Shown piece by piece: positions 44,771 through 52,701 of a stretch of 64,000 nt of DNA. Source of the DNA: Nocardia vinacea NBRC 16497 (lineage in GTDB: Bacteria; Actinomycetota; Actinomycetes; Mycobacteriales; Mycobacteriaceae); NCBI RefSeq assembly GCF_000308835.1, contig NZ_BAGN01000180.1:16371-80370 (forward strand), in the 5' to 3' direction. The position numbers and the translations under genes are program-made. The notes below the pieces were generated by a model, which was not told the origin of the DNA, did not search any database, and was given only the letters and a program-made list of their open reading frames with translations. Numbering within the stretch: the first letter of the stretch is position 1; every line of letters starts with the position of its first letter.

Positions 44771-46003
44771 TCAGGCGAGGTACACCGGGAAGGCGGCCAG
44801 GTCGTTCTGGGTGAGCACCGGCAGGTTGCGGATCTCCTCGACCGGCACCGCGAATCGCAGCTTCGGAAAACGCTCGAACAGCGCGGGCAGACCGACCCCG
44901 GCCTCCACCCTGGACAGTGCCGCACCCGGGCAGATATGCGGTCCGTGGCCGAACGCCAGATGCCGGTTGGCCGTTGGGCGAGTGATATCGAAATCGTCGG
45001 CATCACCGCCGTGCACCGCGGTATCTCGACCGATGGCGCGATAGGACATGACCACACCCTCACCCCGCTCGATCACGATGTCGCCGACGGTGATGTCCTC
45101 GGTGGCGAAGCGCATGAGCAGATGGGTCACCGGGGTGTCCCAGCGCAGCGTTTCCTCGATCGCCTGCTGCCACTCGGAGTCGCCGTCGCGGATTGCGCGC
45201 AATTGCTCCGGGCGGCCCAGCAGGGCGCGGACGGTGTTGAGGAGAAGTCCGACGGTCGTCTCGTGTCCCGCCGCGACGAGGGCTTTCAGATTGCCGACGA
45301 CCTCCTTCTCGGTCAGCGGCGCACCGCCGTCGGCGGCGAAGATGAGCGCGGTGGTGAGGTCGTCGGTCGGCTTGACGGTCTTCTTGCGCACCAGATCGGT
45401 GAAATAGGTATCCAATTCATCGATCACTCGCAACCGCTCGTCCTGCGGGGTGAGGATCGAGAAGAACGCCTTGTACCAAGTCAGTAGCATCGCGTGATCG
45501 GCACGGTCGACGCCCATCAGCTCACCGATGACCCGCATCGGCAGCGGATAGGCGAATTCGGTCTTGAGGTCGACCACGCCGTCGCGGCCCGTTCGCTCCA
45601 GGTCGTCCAGTAGTTCGGTGGTGAGCCGCGCGATCACCGGACGCAGTGCGTCCAGCCGACGCGGCGTCAGCGCCTGCATGGTCTTGTTGCGTAGTCGCCG
45701 ATGTTCGGCACCGTCCACGGTGAACATGGACCGTCCGGTATCGATCATGCCGATCAGCGGCCACTCCCGCGTTACCGTCCCCGAGGTCCACAGTGCCCAC
45801 GAATTGATGTCCTTGACCAGCCGAGGGTCGGTGAGCAACCGCCTGGCGGTGGCGTACTCCGTGACGGTCCAGGCCGGCACGCCGAGTAGATCGATTCGCG
45901 CGAGCGGACCGGCCGCGCGCAACCGACTGGTCTCGCCCGCGAGATCACCGACCATCGGGTCGATAACGATCGGCTGCGCGCTGTGCGGACAAACCTGCTG
46001 CAC
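44771..46003 (-). CDS. Cytochrome P450
   Basis: The 410-residue soluble bacterial P450 has the I-helix motif AGHETT, the ExxR motif in EETLRW, and the heme-binding loop FGHGPHICPGAALSRVE with the axial Cys. GTG 46003 is chosen because a GGAGGGGGG site lies just upstream and the length fits class I P450s; the frame is open to 46219. No ferredoxin or ferredoxin reductase gene is adjacent. It is convergent with the phenolic acid decarboxylase gene (4 bp apart). Substrate unknown. Confidence 0.95.
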   Translation of the reverse strand: MQQVCPHSAQPIVIDPMVGDLAGETSRLRAAGPLARIDLLGVPAWTVTEYATARRLLTDPRLVKDINSWALWTSGTVTREWPLIGMIDTGRSMFTVDGAEHRRLRNKTMQALTPRRLDALRPVIARLTTELLDDLERTGRDGVVDLKTEFAYPLPMRVIGELMGVDRADHAMLLTWYKAFFSILTPQDERLRVIDELDTYFTDLVRKKTVKPTDDLTTALIFAADGGAPLTEKEVVGNLKALVAAGHETTVGLLLNTVRALLGRPEQLRAIRDGDSEWQQAIEETLRWDTPVTHLLMRFATEDITVGDIVIERGEGVVMSYRAIGRDTAVHGGDADDFDITRPTANRHLAFGHGPHICPGAALSRVEAGVGLPALFERFPKLRFAVPVEEIRNLPVLTQNDLAAFPVYLA

Positions 46004-46200
46004 GAGATACCCCCCTCCAGCCCGTTGGGCTGGTGCCTCAAACCCGCAGCCCATCAAGCGGTTTCGATCTTCCGAACGAGCGTAGTCGTCCGATCCGGGG
46101 AAGGGAACACTTCGGTGCGCGGGTTGGTCACCGCGCCTGGGATCCGTGGGCTGATTCACCCGCAATCGGATGGGTACCGCTGTGCTGAGGAGGTTTGCAC

Positions 46201-46665
46201 ATGACTCGTCCCGTGCCACCGAATCCGAGTCCTATCCCGCCGACGCCGATCCCGGACCCGGTACCACCGACGCCGATCCCGGATCCGGTCCCGCCGAAAC
46301 CCGGGCCTGAACCGGTGCCCGGGCCTGAGCCGCATCCGGAGCCGGATCCGATACCCGGTCCGGCGCCACAGCCGATTCCCCGGCGCCCCGGACCCGAGCC
46401 GGTACCCGGGCCTGAGCCGCTGCCCGGCCCCGGCCCGGATCCGAAACCGCCGGTACCCGGCCCCACCCCGGTACCCGGCCCCGACCCCGACCCGAAACCG
46501 CCGGTACCCGGGCCTGTTCCCCACCCCGATCCGATACCAGGCCCGAAACCCGAGCCACCGATCCCTGATCCGCGGCCGAGTCCGGATCCGATGCGACCGC
46601 CACCGATCCCGAATCCCGGCGGTCCGGTCGATCCGATGGATCCAGCGCTGCCGGACCCCCGGTAG
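46201..46665 (+). CDS. Proline-rich repetitive protein
   Basis: The 154-residue protein is made almost wholly of P-x-P steps with alternating Gly, Asp, Glu and Lys: PIPDPVPPTP, PGPEPVPGPEP, PGPDPDPKPPVPGP. It has no membrane segment, signal peptide or cysteine. ATG 46201 has GAGGAGG 7 nt upstream, which argues for genuine translation; the reverse strand reads as a Gly-rich frame without a ribosome site. It probably forms an extended polyproline-II rod. It is divergent from the P450 gene. Function unknown. Confidence 0.65.
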   Translation: MTRPVPPNPSPIPPTPIPDPVPPTPIPDPVPPKPGPEPVPGPEPHPEPDPIPGPAPQPIPRRPGPEPVPGPEPLPGPGPDPKPPVPGPTPVPGPDPDPKPPVPGPVPHPDPIPGPKPEPPIPDPRPSPDPMRPPPIPNPGGPVDPMDPALPDPR

Positions 46666-46676
46666 GGCACGGATAA

Positions 46677-46774
46677 ACGCGGCGACCGCATTCGAGTGCG
46701 GCTAGCCACTCGCGAATAGTGTTGCGCACCACAGCTCTTCGCCAACGTTCGCTATGTGGGTGCTCCGTGGACAT
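46677..46774 (-). pseudogene. Decayed 3' fragment of a DUF218 gene
   Basis: The minus strand encodes RRAVVRNTIREWLAALECG, which closely resembles the C-terminus of the intact DUF218 protein just upstream (RTTLVRNNLREWLAAPKAV). DNA identity between about 46681-46730 and 46828-46880 is visible by eye. No N-terminal part is present. It looks like the remnant of a tandem duplication. Confidence 0.65.
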
Positions 46775-46814
46775 GAATCCGACGCTGCCGGGCCTTCGGC
46801 GACGCTGTGTGGGA

Positions 46815-47459
46815 TCAGCGCCAGATCAGCGCGGCGACCGCTTTGGGCGCGGCCAGCCATTCACGAAGGTTGTTGCGCACCAATGTCGTTCGCTTGCATT
46901 CACAGTATGCGGTGACGCCGTAGCCATCGATGCCCGCGCCGCGGCACAATGCGACCGCCCGTGGCAGATGCCGGTATTGCGTGACGATGATCGCGCGGTC
47001 GATACCGAACAGATTCTTGGCTCGTTCGCAGGTGGCTCGGGTCGACAACCCTTCGCCATCGGCGCGCACCACCGCCGGATCGATGCCGTGATCCACGAGA
47101 TACTTTGTCATCGAAGCGATTTCGTCACCAGAAATGCCCGCAGCATCGCCGGACACGAGAATCTCGCGTACCTTTCCGGCTCGCAACAGTTCGATCGCGA
47201 CATCGAGTCGTCCACGCATATAAGCCATCGGCGCACCATCGGGCCCCACCTTCGCGCCCGGCACGATCACCACCGGAACCGTCGGCGCGGCCGCGAGGCC
47301 GGACCGATATCCGGCCGATACCAGCCACAATCGGAGATTGGCACCCGCGACGACCAAGGCCGCTCCGGCGAGCAGACCGACACCCACCCGGCCCACTACC
47401 ACGCCGAACTCTTCCGGTCGGGTATCAACTGCACCTGCCCGACGATACCGGCGCAGCAC
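46815..47459 (-). CDS. DUF218 (SanA/YdcF-like) membrane-anchored protein
   Basis: The 214-residue protein has one N-terminal TM (GRVGVGLLAGAALVVAGANL) and a DUF218 domain: VPVVIVPGAKVGPDGAPMAY, the GKVREILVSGDAAGISGDEI core, STRATCERAKNLFG and IIVTQYRHLPRAVALCRGAG. SanA-type members affect envelope permeability in enterobacteria; the biochemical activity is unclear. The GTG start shares one base with the stop of the ArsR-like gene (TAGTG), so translation is probably coupled. Confidence 0.85.
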   Translation of the reverse strand: MLRRYRRAGAVDTRPEEFGVVVGRVGVGLLAGAALVVAGANLRLWLVSAGYRSGLAAAPTVPVVIVPGAKVGPDGAPMAYMRGRLDVAIELLRAGKVREILVSGDAAGISGDEIASMTKYLVDHGIDPAVVRADGEGLSTRATCERAKNLFGIDRAIIVTQYRHLPRAVALCRGAGIDGYGVTAYCECKRTTLVRNNLREWLAAPKAVAALIWR

Positions 47460-48478
47460 TAAGCGATGCGCACACCACCGTCGAGATCACCGTCGAGAAG
47501 TGCGATACCCAATGTCGTCGCCTGATGCCGCATCGTATTGCGGTGCCGACAACTCTCGATGAGCCCGGCCTCGCGCAGGATCGATGCGTGCTCACTGGCC
47601 GTCGCGGGTGAAACACCCAGTCGGCGTGCGAGTTCGGTCGTCGTGCAGCCCTCGGCGATCTCCTGTAGTGCGGCTGCGCGCGTCCGGCCGAGCAGTGCGA
47701 TGAGCGCCTCATTGGTCGCGCGCGGACCCCACGCCATGGCGAAATCGGCGATATCGCGCAACACCGGGACCACCAGCGTCATCGGCGCGTCCTTATCGAT
47801 GGTGGACTTCAGCAGCTTCGGTCCAGGCCAGATGAACAACGACGGAATGATGATCAGGCCGCGCCCGTCGAGATGTTCGTCGGGGCATTCGATCGGGGTG
47901 AGCACCTCCAGCACGGGCGCCCGCCACCGCGCGAAGGGCGCCAGCCCGGCGAAGAGGCGTTCGACGCCTTCGGTGGCGATGGTGCGGGCCATCCGCTCGG
48001 CCGCCACCTCGAGATACGACTGCATATGCGCCCATCGCCCGGCGAATGCCACCGCATGGAATGCCTCGACGGCGTGCGCGACATCACGGCGGGCGGCGCT
48101 GTCGCGGTCGGACAGCTCCCGCGTCCACGCGGGAAGCGGATGGTCGGTCAGCGCGCGCTGACGAGCGGCGTGCTCCACCTCGCGGCGGAGTTCGTCGCGG
48201 GAGGCCAGATGCAATGCCTCGATCCCCGCCGACATCGACCGCGCCCCACGGGTCGGCGTGATCAGGTCGACGAAGTGGTGCACGCCGGGGAAGACATCCG
48301 CGAGCACGCCGAAGTTATCCGGTATCGCGCGCCGCACCTGCCCGCGCCAGCCGTCGTACAGCGGCGCGTCGGTGCGCTGCACCATCCGGGTGGCCAGCAT
48401 TGTTTCGCCCATCGCGCCGAGCGGCGCCCCGATCCGGATGCGCGTCAGATCCTCGGGTGTGCAGTGGATCCGCTTCAT
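47459..48478 (-). CDS. ArsR-like winged-helix regulator (DUF5937-type N-terminal region)
   Basis: The 339-residue protein has a C-terminal HTH (RAAALQEIAEGCTTTELARR ... ATASEHASILREAGLIES), typical of ArsR/SmtB winged helices. A long N-terminal region of about 240 residues lacks metal-binding Cys motifs and resembles the DUF5937 type found in actinobacterial regulators. ATG 48478 is the start consistent with the MKRIHCTPEDLTRIRI N-terminus. It is cotranscribed with the DUF218 gene. Confidence 0.82.
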   Translation of the reverse strand: MKRIHCTPEDLTRIRIGAPLGAMGETMLATRMVQRTDAPLYDGWRGQVRRAIPDNFGVLADVFPGVHHFVDLITPTRGARSMSAGIEALHLASRDELRREVEHAARQRALTDHPLPAWTRELSDRDSAARRDVAHAVEAFHAVAFAGRWAHMQSYLEVAAERMARTIATEGVERLFAGLAPFARWRAPVLEVLTPIECPDEHLDGRGLIIIPSLFIWPGPKLLKSTIDKDAPMTLVVPVLRDIADFAMAWGPRATNEALIALLGRTRAAALQEIAEGCTTTELARRLGVSPATASEHASILREAGLIESCRHRNTMRHQATTLGIALLDGDLDGGVRIA

Positions 48479-48524
48479 ACGCCGCCCCGCATCGTTGTGC
48501 CGAGGCACCTCACGGTACCCGCGA

Positions 48525-48713
48525 TCACCGCGGACCTCGCAGCATCACCGCGAGGACCGGATCCAGGCGCAGGATCTGATCCGTGGCCGACTGTGTGGCC
48601 GACCAGCGAAACCAGCTCGGCCGCCACCGCTTCCGCCGCCCGGCCGGCACCACACCAACGCTCAGCCGTCCCAGCACCAGCCCTACGGGCCGGGCCACTA
48701 CCTCGTTCACCAT
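48525..48713 (-). CDS. Small basic protein of unknown function
   Basis: A 62-residue basic protein (MVNEVVARPVGLVLGRLSVG ...) rich in Arg and Trp toward the middle. AGGAG lies 6 nt before the ATG at 48713 (a second ATG is at 48716), and the gene sits 46 bp upstream of the ArsR-like gene on the same strand. I do not recognise a family; coding status rests on the ribosome site and position. Confidence 0.45.
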   Translation of the reverse strand: MVNEVVARPVGLVLGRLSVGVVPAGRRKRWRPSWFRWSATQSATDQILRLDPVLAVMLRGPR

Positions 48714-48770
48714 CATCGACTCCTGAATACGCACTGTTCAGCAGCCTAGGAATCAGCGGGCCGCACCCCC

Positions 48771-48800
48771 ACCATGTTTCGGCCGTGGCCTAAACATGGT
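48771..48800. promoter_or_regulatory. 30-bp dyad upstream of the cupredoxin gene
   Basis: Outer arms ACCATGTTT / AAACATGGT are perfect and inner GGCC / GGCC arms continue the symmetry, giving a nearly complete 30-bp palindrome. It lies about 63 bp before the cupredoxin GTG and about 290 bp before the ArsR-like gene. A dimeric or tetrameric regulator site is the simplest reading. Confidence 0.7.
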
Positions 48801-48863
48801 TCTATTCCGGATAAGTTCAACGGGGACGAGCATGACGGCTCGAATTGTGGGCAGCCGGTCTAC

Positions 48864-49244
48864 GTGAACAGCACTCGAATCTGCCCGTGGCGGCAGCGGA
48901 TCGCGATCGGTTTGCTCACTGTCGCGTGGGCGGCAGGGTGCGGCACCTCGACGGAGATCGCCCCGCCCGCGTGGTCCGGCCCCGCACCGATCCCCGCCGT
49001 CACCATCACCATCGAACACCAGAACTACACCGGCACGCCCCCGATCACGCCGGGCGCCGTACTCACGGTGGTCAACCTCGATTCGGTGAAGCACAGCATC
49101 ACCAGCAAGCGCCCCGGCCTCTTCGATTACGAGGTCGGCCCGGGCCAGACCATCACCTTCACCGCACCCGACGAAGTCGGATCGCACCCCTTCTACTGCC
49201 GGTATCACGCGCTTATGGAGGGCGCATTGAGCGTCCGGCGTTGA
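48864..49244 (+). CDS. Cupredoxin-domain lipoprotein
   Basis: The protein is about 126 residues from GTG 48864. A short basic N-terminus, hydrophobic stretch and lipobox AAGC give a lipoprotein anchor. The cupredoxin domain keeps the type I copper ligands: His in SVKHSITS, then Cys, His and Met in FYCRYHALMEG. It probably carries electrons or binds copper at the outer membrane face. The start is uncertain; the frame is open to 48774 but that part overlaps the palindrome. No copper exporter lies next to it. Confidence 0.78.
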   Translation: MNSTRICPWRQRIAIGLLTVAWAAGCGTSTEIAPPAWSGPAPIPAVTITIEHQNYTGTPPITPGAVLTVVNLDSVKHSITSKRPGLFDYEVGPGQTITFTAPDEVGSHPFYCRYHALMEGALSVRR

Positions 49245-49320
49245 ATCCCCGGTTTCCGCGCGTCGAGCCGCTAGCGTCCCACCTGTCGCCACAGCGGTTT
49301 CCGCCGGACAACAGAGCCGC

Positions 49321-49908
49321 CTAGACGCAGTACTGGCAGATTCCGCTGGCAGGTAGCTGGATGAAGCACTGGTCGCACACCGCCGCCCGGGCCGGCTCGG
49401 GCTTGGCCTCCTGCGGGGTGCTGCTCGCCGAACGGCGGCCCGCGACCTTGGGCGTGAGCGGCGGAGCGGTCAGCTCGGCGGGCATCGTGGCACCGTAATG
49501 CTCGTAGCACTGCCACCGGGCGTAGGAGGCGTGCAACTCTCGGTCCTTCGGAACCGGCAGTCCGGCGAGTTCCAGCACGTACTTGTAGGTGTCTCCGACG
49601 GTGTGGTTCTCCTGCACGCATAGCGAGGTCAGCGGGGGTTCGCCCGCATTGTGGCAACGCCGCGCGACCTTGCGCAGGATCGCCTCCATCCACGTCTGCG
49701 TCGGCGCACCCGTATGCACCCCGGACGTTTCCTGCACCCGCTCGGCCAACTCCTCGACAGTGATGAAGTTTCCGTACCCCGTGGCGATCTCGGACAGTTC
49801 CGCATGTGCCGCAAAGGCCCATGCCACCGTCGCCTCCCGCAACGTCACCGGGACGCCGTCACCTGCCCGCCATGCCCCCGCCGTCGTGGATACCGAACTC
49901 TTGATCAC
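49321..49908 (-). CDS. Protein of unknown function with C-terminal zinc-ribbon-like motif
   Basis: The 195-residue protein has a mainly helical N-terminal region (REATVAWAFAAHAELSEIAT, VEELAERVQETSGV, TWMEAILRKVARRCHN). A Pro/Ala-rich linker leads to a terminal CxxC-x9-CxxC motif (CDQCFIQLPASGICQYC). The motif suggests a zinc ribbon ending exactly at the C-terminus. I do not recognise the N-terminal region. It is convergent with the cupredoxin gene and monocistronic. Confidence 0.7.
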   Translation of the reverse strand: MIKSSVSTTAGAWRAGDGVPVTLREATVAWAFAAHAELSEIATGYGNFITVEELAERVQETSGVHTGAPTQTWMEAILRKVARRCHNAGEPPLTSLCVQENHTVGDTYKYVLELAGLPVPKDRELHASYARWQCYEHYGATMPAELTAPPLTPKVAGRRSASSTPQEAKPEPARAAVCDQCFIQLPASGICQYCV

Positions 49909-50026
49909 CCGCTCAAGTTATCGCGCCGCCTCGCGGCCCGCCGAATGCCCCCACATTCCGGCGTCTGATCAAGATCACTGCATCCCTCTCGACTTTTGCC
50001 GCCACCAGCAAATGACGATCTTGTTA

Positions 50027-50046
50027 CTAGCTTTCTAGGATGCTAG
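50027..50046. promoter_or_regulatory. Three CTAG steps at 8-bp spacing, probable autoregulatory site
   Basis: CTAG occurs at 50027, 50035 and 50043, exactly 8 bp apart, just before the ribbon-helix-helix gene. CTAG is rare in such GC-rich DNA. TAGGAT at 50036 can serve as a -10 element, placing the site on the promoter. Confidence 0.6.
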
Positions 50047-50055
50047 CATCGGGGT

Positions 50056-50214
50056 GTGGGCGACGAGGATGTGAAGCAGTTCAACGTGTATTTGCCGGTG
50101 GGATTGATCAAGCAGGTCAAGTTCCGGGCGATCGAGTCCGGCATGTCGCTGTCGGCACTGGTCGCGGAGGCACTGCGCGGATACCTCGACGACACCAACG
50201 ATCAGCAACCGTGA
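50056..50214 (+). CDS. Ribbon-helix-helix (CopG/MetJ-like) DNA-binding protein
   Basis: The 52-residue protein starts at GTG 50056. The strand KQFNVYLPVGLIKQVKFRAI is followed by ESGMSLSALVAEALRGYLDD, the beta-alpha-alpha layout of RHH proteins. It lies just downstream of an 8-bp-periodic CTAG array and 20 bp upstream of the VOC gene. Likely an autorepressor of a three-gene operon (inference); no toxin-like gene follows, so an antitoxin role is less likely. Confidence 0.8.
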   Translation: MGDEDVKQFNVYLPVGLIKQVKFRAIESGMSLSALVAEALRGYLDDTNDQQP

Positions 50215-50234
50215 GCGCGAGAAGGAGAGACGAT

Positions 50235-50579
50235 ATGACGACGCAGGGCATCGAAGGCGTGTTCGTCGAGACGCACAACTGGGGCAAGGCTGCGCGGTTC
50301 TTTCAGGCGCTCGGTTTCGAACCCGAATTCACGACCGACCACAACTCCGGACTGTTCCGCAATGGCGATGGCCCGTATGTATTCATCGCCGAGATCCCGC
50401 GCAGCCAGACCCCACAGACGCAACTCGTGCTGACGGTGACCGAACCGGATGCGTTCCAGCCGAGCGATGACGTCGAGGTGGTCACGTCGTTCGAGGAAAC
50501 CCATTACGGGACAAAGGAAATGACGGTGCGCGATCCGGACGGCCGGGTCTGGAGTCTGCAGGTCGGAAAGGTCGGCTGA
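50235..50579 (+). CDS. VOC family (glyoxalase/bleomycin-resistance fold) protein
   Basis: The 114-residue single VOC domain has an N-terminal strand and helix (GIEGVFVETHNWGKAARFFQ) and C-terminal TVRDPDGRVWSLQ. His in VETHNW and the Glu near the C-terminal half could be metal ligands, but the set is incomplete by eye. ATG 50235 has GAAGGAGAG upstream. It lies between the RHH regulator and a methyltransferase in one operon. Substrate unknown. Confidence 0.85.
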   Translation: MTTQGIEGVFVETHNWGKAARFFQALGFEPEFTTDHNSGLFRNGDGPYVFIAEIPRSQTPQTQLVLTVTEPDAFQPSDDVEVVTSFEETHYGTKEMTVRDPDGRVWSLQVGKVG

Positions 50580-50582
50580 ACG

Positions 50583-51431
50583 ATGCAACAGGTCATCGGC
50601 CCCGAGAGCACGGCGGAGCGCGTCGCACTGTGGCGCGCCTTGCACGTCGAGATCGATCCGGCGCCGCATGTGCTCGAAGACGAGATCGGGCTGCGGCTGA
50701 TCGACCCCGACGCCGGATGGCGCGCCCGCGGGGATATGAATCCCGAGACGACCAGCCTCTCGCGCGCGTGCGTCGTGGCGCGCGCCCGTTTCGTCGAGGA
50801 TCTGGTGGTCGAGCAGGCGGCACGCGACGTCGATCAGTACGTCATCCTGGGTGCGGGACTCGACACCTTCGCTCAGCGCCGTCCCGAAATCGCTTCCGGC
50901 CTAATCGTATTCGAGGTAGACCAGCCGGGGCCACAGGCATGGAAGCGGCAGCGTCTGGTCGAACTCGGCTACGGAATTCCGGAGTGGCTGCGGCTGGTCC
51001 CGGTCGATTTCGAGGCCGAATCCTGGTGGGATCGGCTCATTTCCGCGGGTTTCGACCCGTCGCGTCCCGCGGTGGTCGCCGAGACCGGCGTCTCCATGTA
51101 CCTCACGCGCGAAGCGAATGTCCAGACACTACAGCGGATCTCGACCCTCGCACCCGGCTCCACCTTGGCCATGACCTTCCAACTGCCACTGGACCTGCTG
51201 GACGCCGAGGAGCGCGCGATACGTCAGGCCGTCGAGAACGCCGCGCGAGCAAGCGGAGTTCCATTCCTCAGCCTGTTCAGCCCCGATGAACTGATCGAGC
51301 TGGCCGAGGCAGCGGGTTTCGCATCAGCACAACATATTTCGACATCCACCCTGACCCAGCGCTACTTCGCCGACAGGACAGACGGCCTGCGGCCCCCGAC
51401 CGCGGAGCAGTTCCTGGTCGCGACGACCTGA
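50583..51431 (+). CDS. SAM-dependent methyltransferase (leucine carboxyl methyltransferase-like)
   Basis: The 282-residue protein belongs to the actinobacterial LCMT-like/TIGR00027 group. The SAM site reads YVILGAGLDTFAQRRP, the acidic residue after strand 2 is in VFEVDQPG, and a VAETGVSMYLT motif follows. Arg in RARFVED near the N-terminus is typical. It starts 3 nt after the VOC gene and is probably cotranscribed with it. Methyl acceptor unknown. Confidence 0.9.
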   Translation: MQQVIGPESTAERVALWRALHVEIDPAPHVLEDEIGLRLIDPDAGWRARGDMNPETTSLSRACVVARARFVEDLVVEQAARDVDQYVILGAGLDTFAQRRPEIASGLIVFEVDQPGPQAWKRQRLVELGYGIPEWLRLVPVDFEAESWWDRLISAGFDPSRPAVVAETGVSMYLTREANVQTLQRISTLAPGSTLAMTFQLPLDLLDAEERAIRQAVENAARASGVPFLSLFSPDELIELAEAAGFASAQHISTSTLTQRYFADRTDGLRPPTAEQFLVATT

Positions 51432-51470
51432 ACAACCCGCCCAATGCGGCGCGCACCCGTTATCGAGGCC

Positions 51471-52157
51471 CTACGCCGCCGCGACTGAACGCTGGATGCG
51501 CGCCGCCGGAGCGGCACCGTGATAGAAGTACTGCCCCAAACCGACTGTGAAGATGAGCATTCCGTACACCGAATGCTCGACGGACGCGGTGAACAGCGAT
51601 TGCGTACGCAAATAGCGCGTGGCGAAGATCCAGCCGCCGACACCGCTCAGCACGACCGAGAGCCAACTGCCGAAGATGATGTGCACGTAGCCGAATGCGA
51701 TCGCGCTCGCGGCCACCAACCCGACGCCGTCGCCGAAGACCGGCGCGTACCGGTGGAACAGGAACGAACGGAAGATCAGCTCCTGCGGGTACACGCTCAG
51801 CACGGGATACAACACCATGACCGCCAGCCACAACAAGGGATTTCGCCGCGGCAGCTCGAACAGATTGTCCCGCCGCAGCACCGCGACCGCCGCGGTGAGC
51901 GCCAGCGCATTCGAACCCGCCAGTGCCGCCATGGAGCGCGCCTGCTTGCGAATGGCCTCGGAGCGCCAGAGCGTCGCACGGTCGAAGTCCGACGAACGCC
52001 GCAGGTAACCGGTGACGCCGACCGCCAAGGCGAGCAGCGCGGGAATCGGCGGCCTGCCCCGCAATAGCGCGTTGTACACGGTCGTTCCGCCGAAGAACAG
52101 TGCCGCGTATTCGGCGCCCAGGTACACGCGCCGCCACCGTCGAATCCGCACGCCCAC
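51471..52157 (-). CDS. CPBP family intramembrane glutamic endopeptidase
   Basis: The 228-residue multi-TM protein carries the CPBP motifs YPQELIFRSFLFHR (motif 1, with QE instead of the usual EE), GYVHIIFGSW (motif 2 His) and SVEHSVYGM (motif 3 His). The family includes CAAX-type proteases and bacteriocin-immunity proteins. The start is set at GTG 52157 before the first membrane-proximal basic stretch; the frame to 52400 is antisense of the next gene. Possible single-Glu change at the catalytic pair is worth noting. Confidence 0.82.
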   Translation of the reverse strand: MGVRIRRWRRVYLGAEYAALFFGGTTVYNALLRGRPPIPALLALAVGVTGYLRRSSDFDRATLWRSEAIRKQARSMAALAGSNALALTAAVAVLRRDNLFELPRRNPLLWLAVMVLYPVLSVYPQELIFRSFLFHRYAPVFGDGVGLVAASAIAFGYVHIIFGSWLSVVLSGVGGWIFATRYLRTQSLFTASVEHSVYGMLIFTVGLGQYFYHGAAPAARIQRSVAAA

Positions 52158-52230
52158 ACCATAGTTGTGCTGGCGCGGGCACGCTGCCGCATGAAAATGC
52201 CCTATGTCCTTGCGGACATAGGGCTGCAGA

Positions 52231-52464
52231 TCACTGCCCGGGCGCAGGGCATCCGGGCGGCGGGCCCTGCGGATCCCCGGGCAGCGGACCCTGCTGGTCG
52301 CCAGGCGGCGGACCCTGGTGATCGCCGGGCGGCGGCGAACATTGCTGCCCCGCTGCCGGTCCCTGCGGCTGGTCAGCGCTCGCGACGCCGGCCCCGACAC
52401 CCAGTGCAGCGAACACCACTACGCCCGCCGCAGCCGCCGTGACCAGCTTCGACTTGACTCCCAT
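52231..52464 (-). CDS. Small secreted Pro/Gly/Gln-rich protein
   Basis: The 77-residue protein has a clear signal peptide (MGVKSKLVTAAAAGVVVFAA, cleavage near VASADQ). A mature part of repeated PPGDQQGPLPGDPQGPPPG steps with two Cys follows. GGAGG lies before the ATG. It is exported and probably disordered. No family recognised. Confidence 0.75.
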   Translation of the reverse strand: MGVKSKLVTAAAAGVVVFAALGVGAGVASADQPQGPAAGQQCSPPPGDHQGPPPGDQQGPLPGDPQGPPPGCPAPGQ

Positions 52465-52701
52465 ACGTTTCCTCCCGGATTTCTGGATCCGTCGGGCCGA
52501 TCCTTGCCGCCCCGACGCGAGAATCGTTGCGGCCCAACCTCTGCCGAAAATGGGAGCAAGTTAGGAGCCAGCTATGAGCGCGTGTGTCCCATTGGCCCAG
52601 GTGGCGGGATCCGACAGCAACCACACTGCTGATTCCCAGCCGACGCTCAGGTTTGCGTGCGAGGTTCTCCGGTAGCTGCCGGCAGTTGAGGATGAGGTTT
52701 G

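Noticed and set aside
46128..46745. Gly-rich PE_PGRS-like protein on the minus strand
   Set aside because: It is the complement of the proline-rich gene, which has a strong ribosome site; the minus frame has none and lacks a PE domain.
50056..50579. Toxin-antitoxin module (RHH antitoxin with toxin)
   Set aside because: The gene after the RHH protein is a VOC-fold protein with no RelE/PIN/MazF features.
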